64,000 nucleotides of DNA, taken from contig NC_031497.1 in assembly GCF_000237925.1 (NCBI RefSeq), positions 14,744,770-14,808,769 on the forward strand, given 5' to 3'. The notes beneath the pieces were generated by a model. That model did not search any database, was not told the DNA's origin, and saw only the letters and a program-made list of their open reading frames with translations. Position 1 is the stretch's first letter. Each line of letters begins with the position of its first letter. Positions 23,306 through 35,290 of this stretch are shown in pieces. Made by a program: the position numbers and the translations under genes. Origin of the DNA: Schistosoma mansoni. Its lineage: Eukaryota > Platyhelminthes > Trematoda > Strigeidida > Schistosomatidae.

Positions 23306-26300
23306 TAAATTTGTGAAATATTTAATCAAGTAACTCTTGAATGAAGGCATTGATATGTGGAGTATATATTTTCCAGTGCAACATTTTGCTACCGCATTTT
23401 TTATATGCAAAACAACTCTACGGAAAAATTACCCGTATCTACTTATCTGAAAGTTAACCAAAGCTAGAAAAATGGATACGAACATTTATACTACTTAAAT
23501 TTTGTCAGTAGAATCACATTGTTGGAAAATAATTTTTGTGTTTTGCTTGTTGTGTTCAAACTTTGAGAGTCTACAATAATAAATTATTTTACTTTTTCCG
23601 GTGTAAGTTTTTCCGTGCTGGCTTTATTCAGGTCTTCAATCATACACAAACTGATTGCTTTGTATCATTTATATCAGGATGTTTAGCAGTCAGGTTGCTG
23701 CTCAAAGTTAATAAAAGATATTCAACCTTTGCCAATAAAATGACGAAATCTTATATATTAACATTATTGACTCCATTTTAATTTACATATGCTTACCTGA
23801 CGATAACTTTGATTTATATGGCTTTCCAATAGTTTCGCTGTTATGTGAATAAATTAGTAAAATGTATATTATCCATAAATTTTGAAAAGTCACATCTTAC
23901 ATTAACTATCACAAAACTTTAGGTGAATTTAACGTTTCATGCGAAATTCCGCTATTACCTGAGATTAGTCTCATTCATCCGAGATAGTGTTAGGGTTACA
24001 CGAATCTACAAATAAGTACTAACAAACATAGCGTTAGAAAACATCGGTCCAGTACAGTGACTAAACAACTATTCAAGTTTTAATGATTGCCTAGTAACTG
24101 ACGTAGTGAATTGTTTCTCATTTGGTATGGTACATTTATGTGACCGGCAGTATTCCAAAGAATTTATAAGCGCTTGCAAGTTAGTTTAGGTGTTACGTTT
24201 TTTCTAAACACAGAGATATGTTAAAAAGATCTGTGACTTACTATACTAATGAATTTAATAGATCGTTGAAGTGTTCTGATGTTCTGTATATAACCCCAGA
24301 AATGCTCGATGTTGTAGGAGACAAATCAGTCTGAGTATGAAGCAGTAGTTAGGGTAAAAGACAAGAATTTTATCCGTACTGAGCTATCTAAAGAATTCTT
24401 CGGTACTCCATTTATCCTGAGAGAAGTTACAATATTAAAAAGCATTAAAAATGTTTTTGTATAATTCCTGTCTCCAGTTGTTTTCCACTGACTAGAATAT
24501 CCTATAAATAGATAAATTTCTTAAAAACTTATGCATATTTTTGTCGTGGATAGATATTTACTAGAAAAAGTGCTTGAAAAGTACGGAGTATTGGACAGTC
24601 ATCTCATTCTAGCGTAGATCTTTCAAAAATGCCCAATCACCAACTCGACAGTGATTGAACTCGAAACTACTAAGTGTCACTAACAGTGGGACACCTTTAG
24701 TCTCATGTAGTTTTATTTATTCACGTTTATTGGTTCTGACTATGATTCGGATCAGATCGGTGGAAATAAGCGAGGATGTTACTTTTATATTTTGATATCA
24801 CCATTTTTATTTTCAGCTTACAATGAATTAAAGTGAATTTTCATCTAAAAATGAACTCCTATCCTTGATTTAGTTGAATTCGTATGAAGAGCGAACCCTA
24901 CGAATTAAAATGACTATAATTTCTGGTTTTCACAACTGAAATATTGGTTCCTCAATACACAGTTATTTTGTGTCATACAGATTAACTTTCAGCAAATAGC
25001 CTTTAGCAATAAAGATTCATACTAATGAAAACTATTTTGGAAAGATTCTGCTTTAATTTGCCTAACGCAGGCAATAATCTCAATCGATAATTAAACCACC
25101 CAATTACATTTCACTTTGTTTATCGAATGGTCAAAATTTAGTAACGGTTAATAATCCTCTGACATAAACAATTCAATAGGTATTGAATACCTAGTGCTCA
25201 TGCCATCTGTTTTACTAGGCTAAATCAAATGTATCTGGTTTAAAAATGAAGCTATTTTGATAATGCACCGTGTATCCCCACTATTAGCACACACTATCTT
25301 GTAGTCAATTAACCAATCTAACTTGCAACTGTTACCATTCTCAAAAATATACATATTATTATCATCAGACCAGTATTGTCTCGTAATTTATAGTGTTGTG
25401 AATGGACGAACATAATAAAAATTAGGACTTTTGGAACTGGTTTTTGAATTATTATCATTTAAACTTTTTGTTTTATAGTTACCAAGTAACCAACTGGATT
25501 ACTATGTCTACATTGTCCGGTTGTCATAAGCTTCCGTTTAATCTATTAACTGTTATTAGACTACTTATTCCATTTTTTATTGTTAATCGATTTTTCACAG
25601 CTTGCTCTATTCACAATCATTTTTGGCTTGTTGATGTATAATTGCGATTTTTCATTATGTGGTGCTATGTAGTCAAGTATTCGCAATTTGCTTAGTCGTA
25701 ATTTTCAGTTTAAGTGCACCCAACTAAGAACAATCAATTTGATCTTTATACAGTTTCGAAAAGTCATAAGTAGCACAACCATTCATTTACGTATGATGGA
25801 TGTTTCAAATATTATTTCTTGAATTCAGCATTTCAACATGTTTCGTAAAAATGAACATGCAGAAGGATGTATTGCACCTTTGTTCGAAAAAGCTTTACAT
25901 GTACAAACTAAAAAAATCGATGGAGATAATAAAAGTTATGTAGAGTATAGAAATCAGACACAGTAAATCCTACATATAAGAAAGACATTTTTTATTTATA
26001 GACAAAATAATACAACCAGCCAATCAACTCATATAACTATCAAGACATATATATAAGTCTAAGTTTTCTTGTTTGTTCTTGATTTCTATTAAACTACCAT
26101 GTTGATATTTCACAGAATAAAATGTTGCTTACTATTTGTATTGAAAATACCCTAGTAATGCATGGTTTTTCCATTAAGCACCTCTACCCAATATGACAGA
26201 ATAATTATAAACATGGAAGTGGATTATTGTACAAAGGATAAATGTAAAGCTGTACAAATGCACAACTGCATCTCTGTGCTAATGCGGTATGGCAACTCGA

Positions 26301-27766
26301 ACTGATGTACGTACGTACGAAGTTCTATGTTGTGACTGACTGACCGACTGTACAAATGCACGAATGTAAATGGCCGCAAATTATAGTATAATTGATTGTA
26401 CATTTATCTACATATATATTCCCAGTGGGTTTTTTTTGGGGGGGGTGTGAAAAACTGAGTCATATCTAACCTACTAAACTACATACTCCGGCAGATATTG
26501 CAAGACATTGGTAGGTATAAACCATATGTACACTTAATGAGTTCAGGCAATACATACAAAATATTTATGTAACTCAGAAGATTGATTGTTTCCATTCATC
26601 ATTTTCACCGAAAGGATATTAAGAGACCCTACTAGTAACTGACCCAATTATGATAAGATATTCTTACAATACTTCAAAATGCCAGTGAATATTGTCACTG
26701 AATTCAAAACAATGAAGATTTGAGTACAGGGACAATGTACGAAATACATCTACGTACAACTGATTACACGAGTTTTTAAAAAATATGGATGTAATAAAAT
26801 CCGACAATATCACTAACAACTTTCATTGAACGACATATAGAATTGAACGTCTAAAGTAGGCTAATCCTGTCAAAGTATACATAAACATGTTGTTAGAAAG
26901 TTCGAGCAATTCTCATTTACAATAAGCATCTTTATATCAGAATCAAAATTAAAAACAATAATTTGCCATTGAAATTTATAGACTTTATTTTGCCATCAAC
27001 TTTAGACAAAAGTCAAACTGGAAAGAGTGAAAGCAGTTATATACACACACATACAGTAGGAAAGTTAATTTTGACCAAAACAAACGAAAATTAATTATGA
27101 GAATGAGAAGGGAATGTGTTACAAAATGAATGAATATGAACGGTAACAAACTATAAGTAATAACAATAACTTAAACATAATCATAAAAAGAGTAGCAAAC
27201 AATTGGTGTAGAAGTTTCTTCCTTCCCCTCAAAAAAAACAACACCATCTATCATCAGTGATACTGTAATTTAGTAGGAGATATAATTTTATTAAGAATAT
27301 ATCTTTTTTTTGTTATTGCACACACGAAAAACTCGGTGATCATATCACACAAAAATTGGTTAGATAACAACAATTAGTTTATAAACAATAAATAAAAAAC
27401 ACCCATCATTAACAAAGAAAATTAAATATATGTCATAATTATGTATATAAAAACTGGATGTGGTATACATACAGGTCAAACATTGGACAAACACAACAAC
27501 AGACTGGAATCGGGCGCAAACAAGCCTCTATGTGAAGATAATTGGTTTGCAAAATCAAAATGCATATAGGAAAGAGAAATGCAATGTTATACAAGGGACT
27601 AGATGTATTAAAATTTTCAAGAATACTAATCAATATGCATGATTAGTATAGAGGCAAAAGGCAAAAAGAAAATAATGATTTCAATTTTACAACGAACTTT
27701 TAAATGTGATATACACATCAAATACAAATGCATCAAAAAAGGAATTACTTGGTTTATGACGAAATT
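23306..27766. other. No gene recognised
   Basis: About 4.5 kb, AT-rich. Possible frames such as 23,536-23,781 and 25,444-25,641 resemble nothing I know. A T8/G10 homopolymer step lies near 26,431-26,448. The right part may hold the 3' UTR of the protease gene that ends at 27,767. Confidence 0.4.
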
Positions 27767-28077
27767 TTAACTTCTGGTGGAATATGTTTTTGATTCTTTT
27801 TCCTGTAATACAGGATTGTCTTGGAAATTTTTACAAGTATTTTCACGATTGTTAGAGCATGATGGACTGTTAGACTGATTTTTTAATAATTCGGGTTCTG
27901 AAACAGAATAAGGCGTAGTGCTGTAGGAACTAACAGAAGCTATTGAATCTCTATACCACTTTGGAAAGGGTGTTCGTGGCATGAGCTCTGAATAAAATAG
28001 AATATAGGCCTGAGCTGATGCTACTTCTGAGAAATCGCATAAAGATACATTAGCATCATTGCAATGCAACCAACACT
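27767..28077 (-). CDS. USP exon 10, C-terminal end
   Basis: Starts after acceptor CTCTACAG. It reads [12 protein letters not shown], then [12 protein letters not shown], the last beta strand of the USP fold, then a Ser-rich tail ending in a stop. Confidence 0.9.
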
Positions 28078-28132
28078 CTGTAGAGTAGAAAATATGCATG
28101 AGATGAATGGTCATTAAATATTAAATGTCAGC

Positions 28133-28195
<63 letters not shown>

Positions 28196-31100
28196 GGGCG
28201 AATCGACAGAGAAAATATATTAAGATTAAAAAGTAATCAAAAAAGTAGTTGATGATATGAACCAACCTGGATTTGATGATATGAACCAACCTGGATTATC
28301 ATTCAAACAGTAAGAGGTATAATGACCAGACTGAAGCCCTCGTCCATGATGCACGACAACACCGGTCAAATGATAAAGATACTTAAGTGAACTTTTCTCA
28401 AACTCTTTTGGCAAAGTGAATATGGACGACTGATGACAGCTTAAGTTATCGATAGAAGCTTCAGGTTCATCTATATGATCAGATTTTGTCTGATGTAAAT
28501 GAGGCTGATGACATTCTGCTCTATCTACATCATTTAACACGAATTCACTCATATTCAAGATAAGAGGAAATGATACATGACATGTTAGCTTTTCTCTTTG
28601 TCTACCAACCCAACTGAAAAAAATACAATCAAAAAATATGTGGTGATTAAAAGATGTAAAGCTTAGAACAGAGATTATTTATGCACTTAATATAACATTA
28701 CAAACATAAACCGAGTTCAACTTGGGCTGACGGATGTTTATGATAGGCTCACCGTTGATTATCACTGACTGAATGTAAATTTCCTCCAAGAAAGTACATA
28801 TAATACCTTCGAGTCCCAAATGAAGCTATTGTCGATATTGTTATTGTAGTGAACTCGAACACAAGTTGGGGTAATCGAATGTGTTTGAATACAAAGTTAG
28901 GGGACATCTTAGTAAAATCTCAGAACTGTACAATAAATTTATTATTTGCAAAATTTCAATCAATCGTCTCAGACATCATTGTTCTTTCGTCTCCACACTA
29001 ATCATTCTTTGTTCCCGTTCTCTTTTCTTTGATCTTCTTAACCTTCTGCCGCCAGGACTTTCACTTTCGACTAATGATACATACTACTTATATCTGTCGA
29101 CACCGGTAGCACACACCATACTATTACCGTAATTGTTTTTTTATTGCAGTGTTTTGGAATGGAATAACAACTTAAACAGACGTAAAATCTCCTTTATATT
29201 CTACGTTATTTCCGTTTATTTGTTTGCTTCTATTGAAAACACATTTGAAACAGTAATAGTGAGAATATCATATTTCACTACTCTAATTAATAATAATTAA
29301 ATTTAAGTCTGGAATCGCCTGAAATGGTTGTCCTAATACTTAGTTACTTTTGAACAAAAATGACGGTTATTAAATCTCTCTTGCTTGATCTACCGCAGGA
29401 CAATACTATTGAATGTTGCTTGACGATTAAGTTACTTTAATTCAATATTACAGCTACCGAAATTAGATGTTTGACTTCAGTGACAAATTCACCAGCTAAT
29501 CCGCTTGATAAGTTCCAATAGGTAATCGCTACTGAAAACAGCTAACCTTCTTAGTTACGATGGTGTAACTAGAGAGATGTGCTTGATTCAAAACATGAAC
29601 ATCTCAAAGCAAATAACCAATGATGACAAGACTTGTTTAGTGTTGTATTGAGGTGTCTCACTGTTCTGTAGTATTATTTGGTAATAATTCTTATGAACGA
29701 AAGATGTTATTTTGAGCCTTCAAAACAATAGAAAAGTAAAAGAACTGGTTCACAGTTCCATTACAAACTGCGCTTTTTCCGTAGACCACATTTCATCTTG
29801 AAGAATTACAGTGATTATAACTGATGTTCACTGGTATGAATCGAATTTGATTCGATAATGAACGAATCAATTTATTTGTGCATTCCTAAAGATGAAAGGT
29901 GAACTCAACGGCTATAGTGAAGTCAGCTACAATGACGATGATGAAGAAAAGGATTCAAAGAATTAACATATATACAACTTTTATTGACACTAATGTATAT
30001 ACTAAAACACATACCGGAAGCGTTTAATATGTAGCCGCAAAACTCGTGGGAGTTTAGAAAGGCGAATTGTTTGGGTTGCATGAGTTAACAATGAGTTCTT
30101 AGGAAGAGGAGTTGGAGAATTCTTAGGTGAAGTGATGATTGGGGACTGAACAACGGATGGTTGAGTAATTTGATGTGATCTTTCAATCGGTGGATTGGTG
30201 TATTGTTCTTCAAAACCAGTTACACTTGAAGAAACGGATAATGGACTTTCTGACAGTGAAAAAGTTTCAGTTAACTCGCATGATGTACTGAAATCAGGAT
30301 AAGATAACTGAGGACTACAAGATGGAGATGCGAGTCTGGACAGTGCGATAGATATAATTTTATTCACTACAAAGTTTTAAAAAAATATTAAAAATATAGT
30401 CGTATGATTGAGACAAACGCCATAAAATTAAAACAGACAACCAAGTTATTCTTCAACGCACAACTGACAGGTACACAAATCAGGATTACAACTAGCAATC
30501 AGTTTTTTTCAATGACAATCAATAACTCAAGATTCATGTTAAACTCATTGTGGAATAGAATGTATTGATAAAACTATGTTAAAAATATTTCAGATCAGTA
30601 AGCATTCAGAGTATCTAACCTAAAATTACTGGTTTTTAACATTCAAAAAAAGTTTTCCTTACAGAAGCAACTCTAATACTTTTGCTATCATTAGTCCTAT
30701 CTGAACTAACATTTGACCAATATCTAATTGAAAGCCCTGCTACGTAAAACTACCTCATTTTTTTACAGACTACCTCCAGTGAATAGGTCTGTGATTTTCA
30801 GAATAGCAGGCGACTGAAGCGTGAACTCCCGAAAGTAATACAATACTTGAGAAACGATTTGCGACAGTTTATAGAAGCGATATACCTCCCATAAATTTGA
30901 CAGCGAAAAAACCATGTCTATGAAGGATAGAAACTTCAAAACTTCTATAATCACGTTTGAAAACAAGGTGAGAAAATAAATAAGTAAGTTTCTGCGATGC
31001 ATTTAGCTGAGAACAAACGATTAACATACATGTGATTTGATACTGACAGCTACTAAGTAGCTAGTATTAAAAGTGTTATGTTTTGATAACAATAGTGAAT

Positions 31101-33694
31101 GGTGACCCGTTTGTGGACCAATACTACATGTATATTTTTATTGTATAATTGTCAACTAAATAAACTATTCATATTCGTGTCCCTCTTATTATAAGCTTTA
31201 TTTTGACCCATAGACTATTATTAAACGACTTGAGTTATCCTTAATCTATTAATTACTGCCCCCCACATTCACAGCCACATTTGGCTAAATCTTGTACAAA
31301 CGTTATTTTCCATTTTATGGTACGATATGGTCCATTTGATTGGTATATAAACCCAGTATGCTTGAAACATAATGATTCACACCGCAGAGCCTGTTCTGGA
31401 CTTAACTGGCTGGGCTAGGCAGAAGCAGGACCGATACGGACTCTAGACTGCTCGTACGGTTTTCGTGTGTCACTGTCCCAATCGATAATTTGCCGCTCTC
31501 TGATTGGCGGTCTTATCACGTTGAACATTATCAGAGCATCCACTCGGCCACAAGTTATAACAAAAAGTTACTATCTGATAACTAACCTTACGTAACGTGT
31601 AGGCCTAAAATCCATATTACTGATTAACATTTTACCGGTATTCAGACATAAGAGAACACATGTAGAAAATTTTACCATGTAATATACTCGTTGAAAAATG
31701 TCACATTTCGAGCGCTCTGCATGACGGAGAAACGAAGATGTAAAACTACATAATCCCGTGTATATTATTCCACTTGACTATAGGGTATGGATATGTACGA
31801 GCGATAATTCATGCTTTTTTGTATTTACCAAAATTAACGGCAGAATCAATTAGGAACAAAAAAAGCAACAATAAAAATAAATCTAACAAAACATACCAGG
31901 ATAAGACAAATTGCCTAACTGATCATTTGAATCATAACTGCACTGATTGAATACCGGTCTCGTGAAATCTGTTTCTTTCCTATTTATTTCTGAACACTGA
32001 TTGCATTTAACACATGCATAACTGGCTCCATCAATTGGAGAGGGGCTAACAAATTGACGAAGTAAATCTACTATATCAAATGTACATGACTCATCGGAAT
32101 GGCATTTGGTGGGTAGTGAAAGACTAAGTTCATAAATCGGCTCTTCAGTACAAGCGGTTACATGACAAGTAGAACATTGTATATGACTCACGGAATATCC
32201 ACGGAAAGCACGAGTGATAAAATCACAACCACTGGGTACAGACATTGGGACACCATGTAGTTCTGCTTGTAAACGGTCAAGTAACAAACTCAAAAATTCC
32301 TGAGCATCTTGTTGTTTATATCCTTTAAATGTTGGGAGGGTGGCCCAAACGGCACTTAAGAGGTTACTTGGACTGACAACAGACCTTTGACCTGACCATA
32401 ATAACTTAAATAAATTATTTATTTCTTCATAAAGAGAAGGTATTGATGATACTTGCGGGTTAACTAGCGATGACGCAGGTGATTGCTGATAACAGTCATA
32501 TACAAACTTCGGGCACTGGCCGCCATTTAAACCACCAAAGGATTTGCACTTAGGAATGATATTTTTTCTTACAGAAACTAAATTTGGCTCACTATAATGA
32601 CCAAAACTATTTTCTGTATTTGGAGAACATGAGGGTGTTTTGGTAAGTAGTGAACTCCATGAATTTTCACAGTCGTTAGTTATTATAATTTGATTTTTCG
32701 AAAATGATGATGTCGTTGCTTGTCGCTTGACAGGACACGCTGGGTCTCCAATAGATAAGTCATCAGGGTGGCTGTGACGCTTCCTTGAATGAGAATTAAT
32801 TTCACTCAACGTATGGTTCATGATATAATTAGCGAAAGGAGCAGTGTGACTAAAATCAAGTTTATTAACAACTATAAAATTGTGTTACCGCAAAATCTGC
32901 AGTATCGAATTCATGTAACAGGTGTTTCCCAAGTTGCGCAAACCTGTAAAAGCAGGAGTTAGTGTCAGTGGTATTTTTCTGCTTTTTGTCTTTTTCTTGT
33001 AGTTAACTGCGTTAAGCTAATAACGTTATATATAGTTGGTTAGTAATGACTTACTCTTGATTCAGAATATCTTGACCACCAAAGATGTAATGCCCATGAA
33101 AGACAAGAAGTTCTTGAAACTTGTTGATTTATAAGAAGTGTTACCTGTTTCGGACAACTGCAGTTTGTATATCATCTGCCTTTAACAGACGTAAACTGTT
33201 CCTAATTATTTGTAAAAAATAGAGTGGCATTCTTACTTTTCAGCGTCTTTACCACGGAATCTAAGAATTCGTCTGCCCCCTTTTTGTTTGAGAAGCTTGC
33301 CGAAATCTTGAGTAGTGACTGCATCCAAAGCCATGCGGAGAAGTTTAATATCACCCGGTGCGTTATCATTGAGAACAAAATCATCGCATATATAACTTAA
33401 TATCAAACGGTTAGGAGAAACAGTACTTACCAGTACACAAATTTTTCATTCACTTCTATACACAGAGGATGCTACTCTTTAATAAAAGTGTAGTAGAAAA
33501 CTCACATTTGTTTGTTGAAAGTGTTGCAACGCATGCTCAGAAATATAACGACCACATGCAAAGTTGCTACATGACAGACAGGCCCAAACACTTTCTGTTG
33601 TATGGCAATTGTTGCAATGCCAGTGTTCGGGGGAGAGTATTCCTAACTGAATGCTTGTTTTTACTTTGAGGACGTGTTTGCAATTATCCGTCAT
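27767..33694 (-). CDS. USP44/49-like: Ubiquitin carboxyl-terminal hydrolase, USP44/USP49 type (10 exons, 854 aa)
   Basis: A thiol protease predicted to remove ubiquitin from proteins; vertebrate USP44 and USP49 act on histone H2B and mitotic regulators. Exons on the minus strand: 33,506-33,694; 33,431-33,471; 33,237-33,395; 33,145-33,195; 33,055-33,112; 32,889-33,016; 31,897-32,849; 30,015-30,366; 28,291-28,613; 27,767-28,077. All junctions are GT-AG and the phases close on a multiple of three, ending at a stop. Residues 1-95 form a UBP zinc finger ([44 protein letters not shown]). The peptidase has a Cys box [13 protein letters not shown] (C199), QQDAQEF near 390, [13 protein letters not shown] near 640, a His box [17 protein letters not shown] (H741) and WLHCND (758-759), so the triad looks intact. 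It is longer than human USP44 (about 712 aa) because of Ser/Thr-rich inserts. The first ATG of the zinc finger is the chosen start. Confidence 0.94.
28134..28192. repeat. (TA)n microsatellite in USP intron 9
   Basis: About 58 bp of perfect TA repeat inside the short last intron, close to both splice sites. Confidence 0.95.
28251..28298. repeat. 24-bp tandem duplication over a splice donor
   Basis: Two units starting GATGATATGAACCAACCTGG differ at one base of 24. Each supplies one AATCCAG|GTTGGT donor on the minus strand. Confidence 0.9.
28291..28613 (-). CDS. USP exon 9, with duplicated splice donor
   Basis: Begins [10 protein letters not shown], matching RWSGRNNREK of USP44 after the KRF motif, and carries the catalytic His box. 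A 24-bp tandem duplication at 28,251-28,298 gives two equivalent donors, after 28,291 and after 28,267. The nearer one gives [14 protein letters not shown], close to the family; the farther one adds eight residues in frame. Confidence 0.88.
28845..29127. mobile_element. Solo LTR, gypsy family A, in USP intron 8
   Basis: Begins TGTAGTGAAC and shows AATCGAATGTGTTTGA, the CGTCTCAGACATCATTGTTC region and the GTAGCACACACCAT end, like the 18.3 and 59.5 kb copies. Flanking TTAT and TTAC may be a worn duplication. No internal region. Confidence 0.7.
30015..30366 (-). CDS. USP exon 8
   Basis: Starts after acceptor TTTGTAG. It holds about 100 Ser/Pro/Thr-rich residues, likely disordered, then the conserved [13 protein letters not shown] strand at its end. 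Donor GTATGT. Confidence 0.92.
31074..31562 (+). mobile_element. Solo LTR, family B, with 5-bp target duplication, in USP intron 7
   Basis: A 489-bp LTR starts TGTTATG and ends GTTATAACA, flanked by AAAAG on both sides (31,069-31,073; 31,563-31,567). A TATA-like GGTATATAAACCCAGTATGC near 31,340 fits an LTR promoter. It is antisense to the host gene. A diverged copy lies at 53,293-53,799. Family assignment beyond LTR retrotransposon is not possible without internal sequence. Confidence 0.88.
31897..32849 (-). CDS. USP exon 7
   Basis: A 953-nt exon with a low-complexity Ser/His/Arg insert, the [19 protein letters not shown] box, [18 protein letters not shown], and zinc-ribbon cysteines (CSTC and CVKCNQC) of the fingers subdomain. 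Donor GTATGT after 31,897. Confidence 0.92.
32889..33694 (-). CDS. USP exons 1-6, separated by 32-41 nt introns
   Basis: Six exons encode the zinc finger, linker and catalytic Cys box. The introns between them are 34, 35, 41, 32 and 38 nt, and a sixth of 39 nt precedes exon 7. Each begins with a consensus-like donor (GTGAGT, GTAAGT, GTAAGA, GTAACA) and ends AG. Reading through the splices restores the family sequence, for example [14 protein letters not shown] and [17 protein letters not shown]. Confidence 0.9.
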
Positions 33695-34109
33695 TAAAAC
33701 TGGACATCATAAACAAAACAGAAAAAACGAACTACGTAAGATGTGCGTATACAGACTGCAAATACAGATACACAATATCTAACTACAGTCTAAAACATAA
33801 ATAATGTCCCAACATTGAGGAAACCATTTTTGTATCTTAGGTATTCGACAACCTGTTTTATACTTTTGCGTGAGAAATATTTCCGTAGGCAACTTAATAT
33901 CATCTAGCTGAACAAAACATTCAGATTATGGAGATTTCCGCACGAAATAACAGCCCTGAACATAGTTTACGATGTCTCAGCCAGTCATACGCAACGTAGA
34001 ACCTGGAACATATGTGTAACGATTCAAGTTCCCACACCAAATTACTGCAATAAGATAGGGTTTTAAAGATAATTGAGAAACTTTAGATCTAAGGGGAGGT
34101 AGAGAGTGG
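33695..34109. other. Upstream flank of the USP gene
   Basis: Would hold the promoter and any 5' UTR of the minus-strand gene. I recognise no specific element in it. Confidence 0.4.
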
Positions 34110-34856
34110 GGCGAGACTAAACTATATGGACGACCTTTGAACGACTCTAAAATGACCTTGAGAAATATTGGTCAATCAGAAGACAGTTAGTATACAGTGA
34201 AATATATAATACAAAACTCAAAAATTAAAGGGGATACTGTTCTTTTACATGACTCAAAAACTTATCAAGGTCAAATATAGGTTCAGAAGTTCTAAAATCA
34301 TAGTGCATCCGGTACAGGAACTCATTCATGTGGCTTCATAGTAGTCGACCTCTGGAACCATGATAAGGTCTCAAAAATTCTTTCAGCCTCAACCACATAG
34401 CTTCAATGTTGTTGGTATGGTTTAGGGTTAGAGTTAAGGTTTAGGGTTATGGTTTAGGGTTAAGGATGAGAATATAAATTATGAACGACCTTTGAGCGAC
34501 GCTAGAGTGATCCTGAGAGTGTCAACATAATAACTAAGACTAAATGAGGGTTATAAACCTGTGTGAAGAATTCAAATTATGATTTACAGCTCACGGTTAA
34601 GGTTAGGAAACATACTTAGGGTTTTCATCACGAACTGACATCAGCTATAATGCCAAAACCCTATTTATACAGCGGATAATTGAATTTCGCGCCAAAATCT
34701 TATGATCACTTCTCATGTAGACGCTGAATTATCACGTTTTCTCTAAAATCCGTTGAAAACCGACCATACGTAAGCATCAGGTACCGAACTTAGCGCTTTG
34801 ACCTTGAAAACCCGCGAAAGCTTCTGATTGGCTCGTCCATATAGCTTAGTCTCGCC
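34110..34856. mobile_element. Non-autonomous DNA transposon (MITE-like), 747 bp
   Basis: Terminal inverted repeats of 26 bp match at 24 positions: the left begins GGCGAGACTAA and the right ends TTAGTCTCGCC. Both sides are followed by a perfect 8-bp target duplication GAGAGTGG (34,102-34,109; 34,857-34,864). Inside are subterminal repeats (ACGACCTTTGAACGACTCT; ACGACCTTTGAGCGACGCT) and TTAGGG-like tracts, with no transposase frame. An 8-bp duplication fits Merlin or hAT. The GG terminus favours Merlin, which is known in schistosomes, but superfamily is unproven. Confidence 0.85.
34417..34465 (+). repeat. Telomere-like TTTAGGGTTA tracts inside the MITE
   Basis: GGTTTAGGGTTA occurs three times with variants in about 50 bp. 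The schistosome telomere repeat is TTAGGG, but this lies inside a bounded transposon. Confidence 0.8.
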
Positions 34857-35104
34857 GAGAGTGGATGAAGCTGCACTACTGCGGCCGATTCCGAGCCATG
34901 TCACATAAAGTCTCTAACAATATTTATATTGTATTAGTTATTTGAATCTTTCCATTGATGTTTATGAACTACAATCGATCAGTCTCTTATTGGTATATAT
35001 GTATTCTGTACGATTTACCTCGATATTCCCTTAATCCCTGAACGTCAGAGGGGGGACTCAAACAACTAATACAAGATGAATTAACCTTCATCATTGCATA
35101 AACT

Positions 35105-35290
35105 AGCGACTACCTGGACTCAGTAGCTAAGTGAATAACGCGATGGTAATTGAAGCGAACAGGACTGTGTTCGAGTCCCGGAATGATCGTCAACCCTGGG
35201 GTGCAGGTAAATCCATCTGAAGAGTCCTAAATGGAATTAAACGTGCACCCTAGATTCGATTGCTAGCCACCATTCATCCCAACTTATAAC
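35105..35290 (+). mobile_element. Sm-alpha-like SINE, decayed ribozyme
   Basis: The tRNA-like head (CAGTAGCTAAGTGAATAAC), B-box (TGTTCGAGTCCC), altered hammerhead (CTGAAGAGTCCTAAATGGAA; GAAAC now TAAAC) and Sm-alpha tail (TTGCTAGCCACCATTCATCC) are in order. The catalytic core is lost. Confidence 0.8.

Noticed and set aside
33202-33384. 60-codon frame (MILFSMITH...) as part of the protease
   Set aside because: The homologous protein ([10 protein letters not shown]) is in another frame of the same strand, joined by splicing.
34417-34465. TTAGGG-like repeats as a chromosome end
   Set aside because: Short, imperfect and enclosed by TIRs and target duplications of a MITE; host genes lie on both sides.
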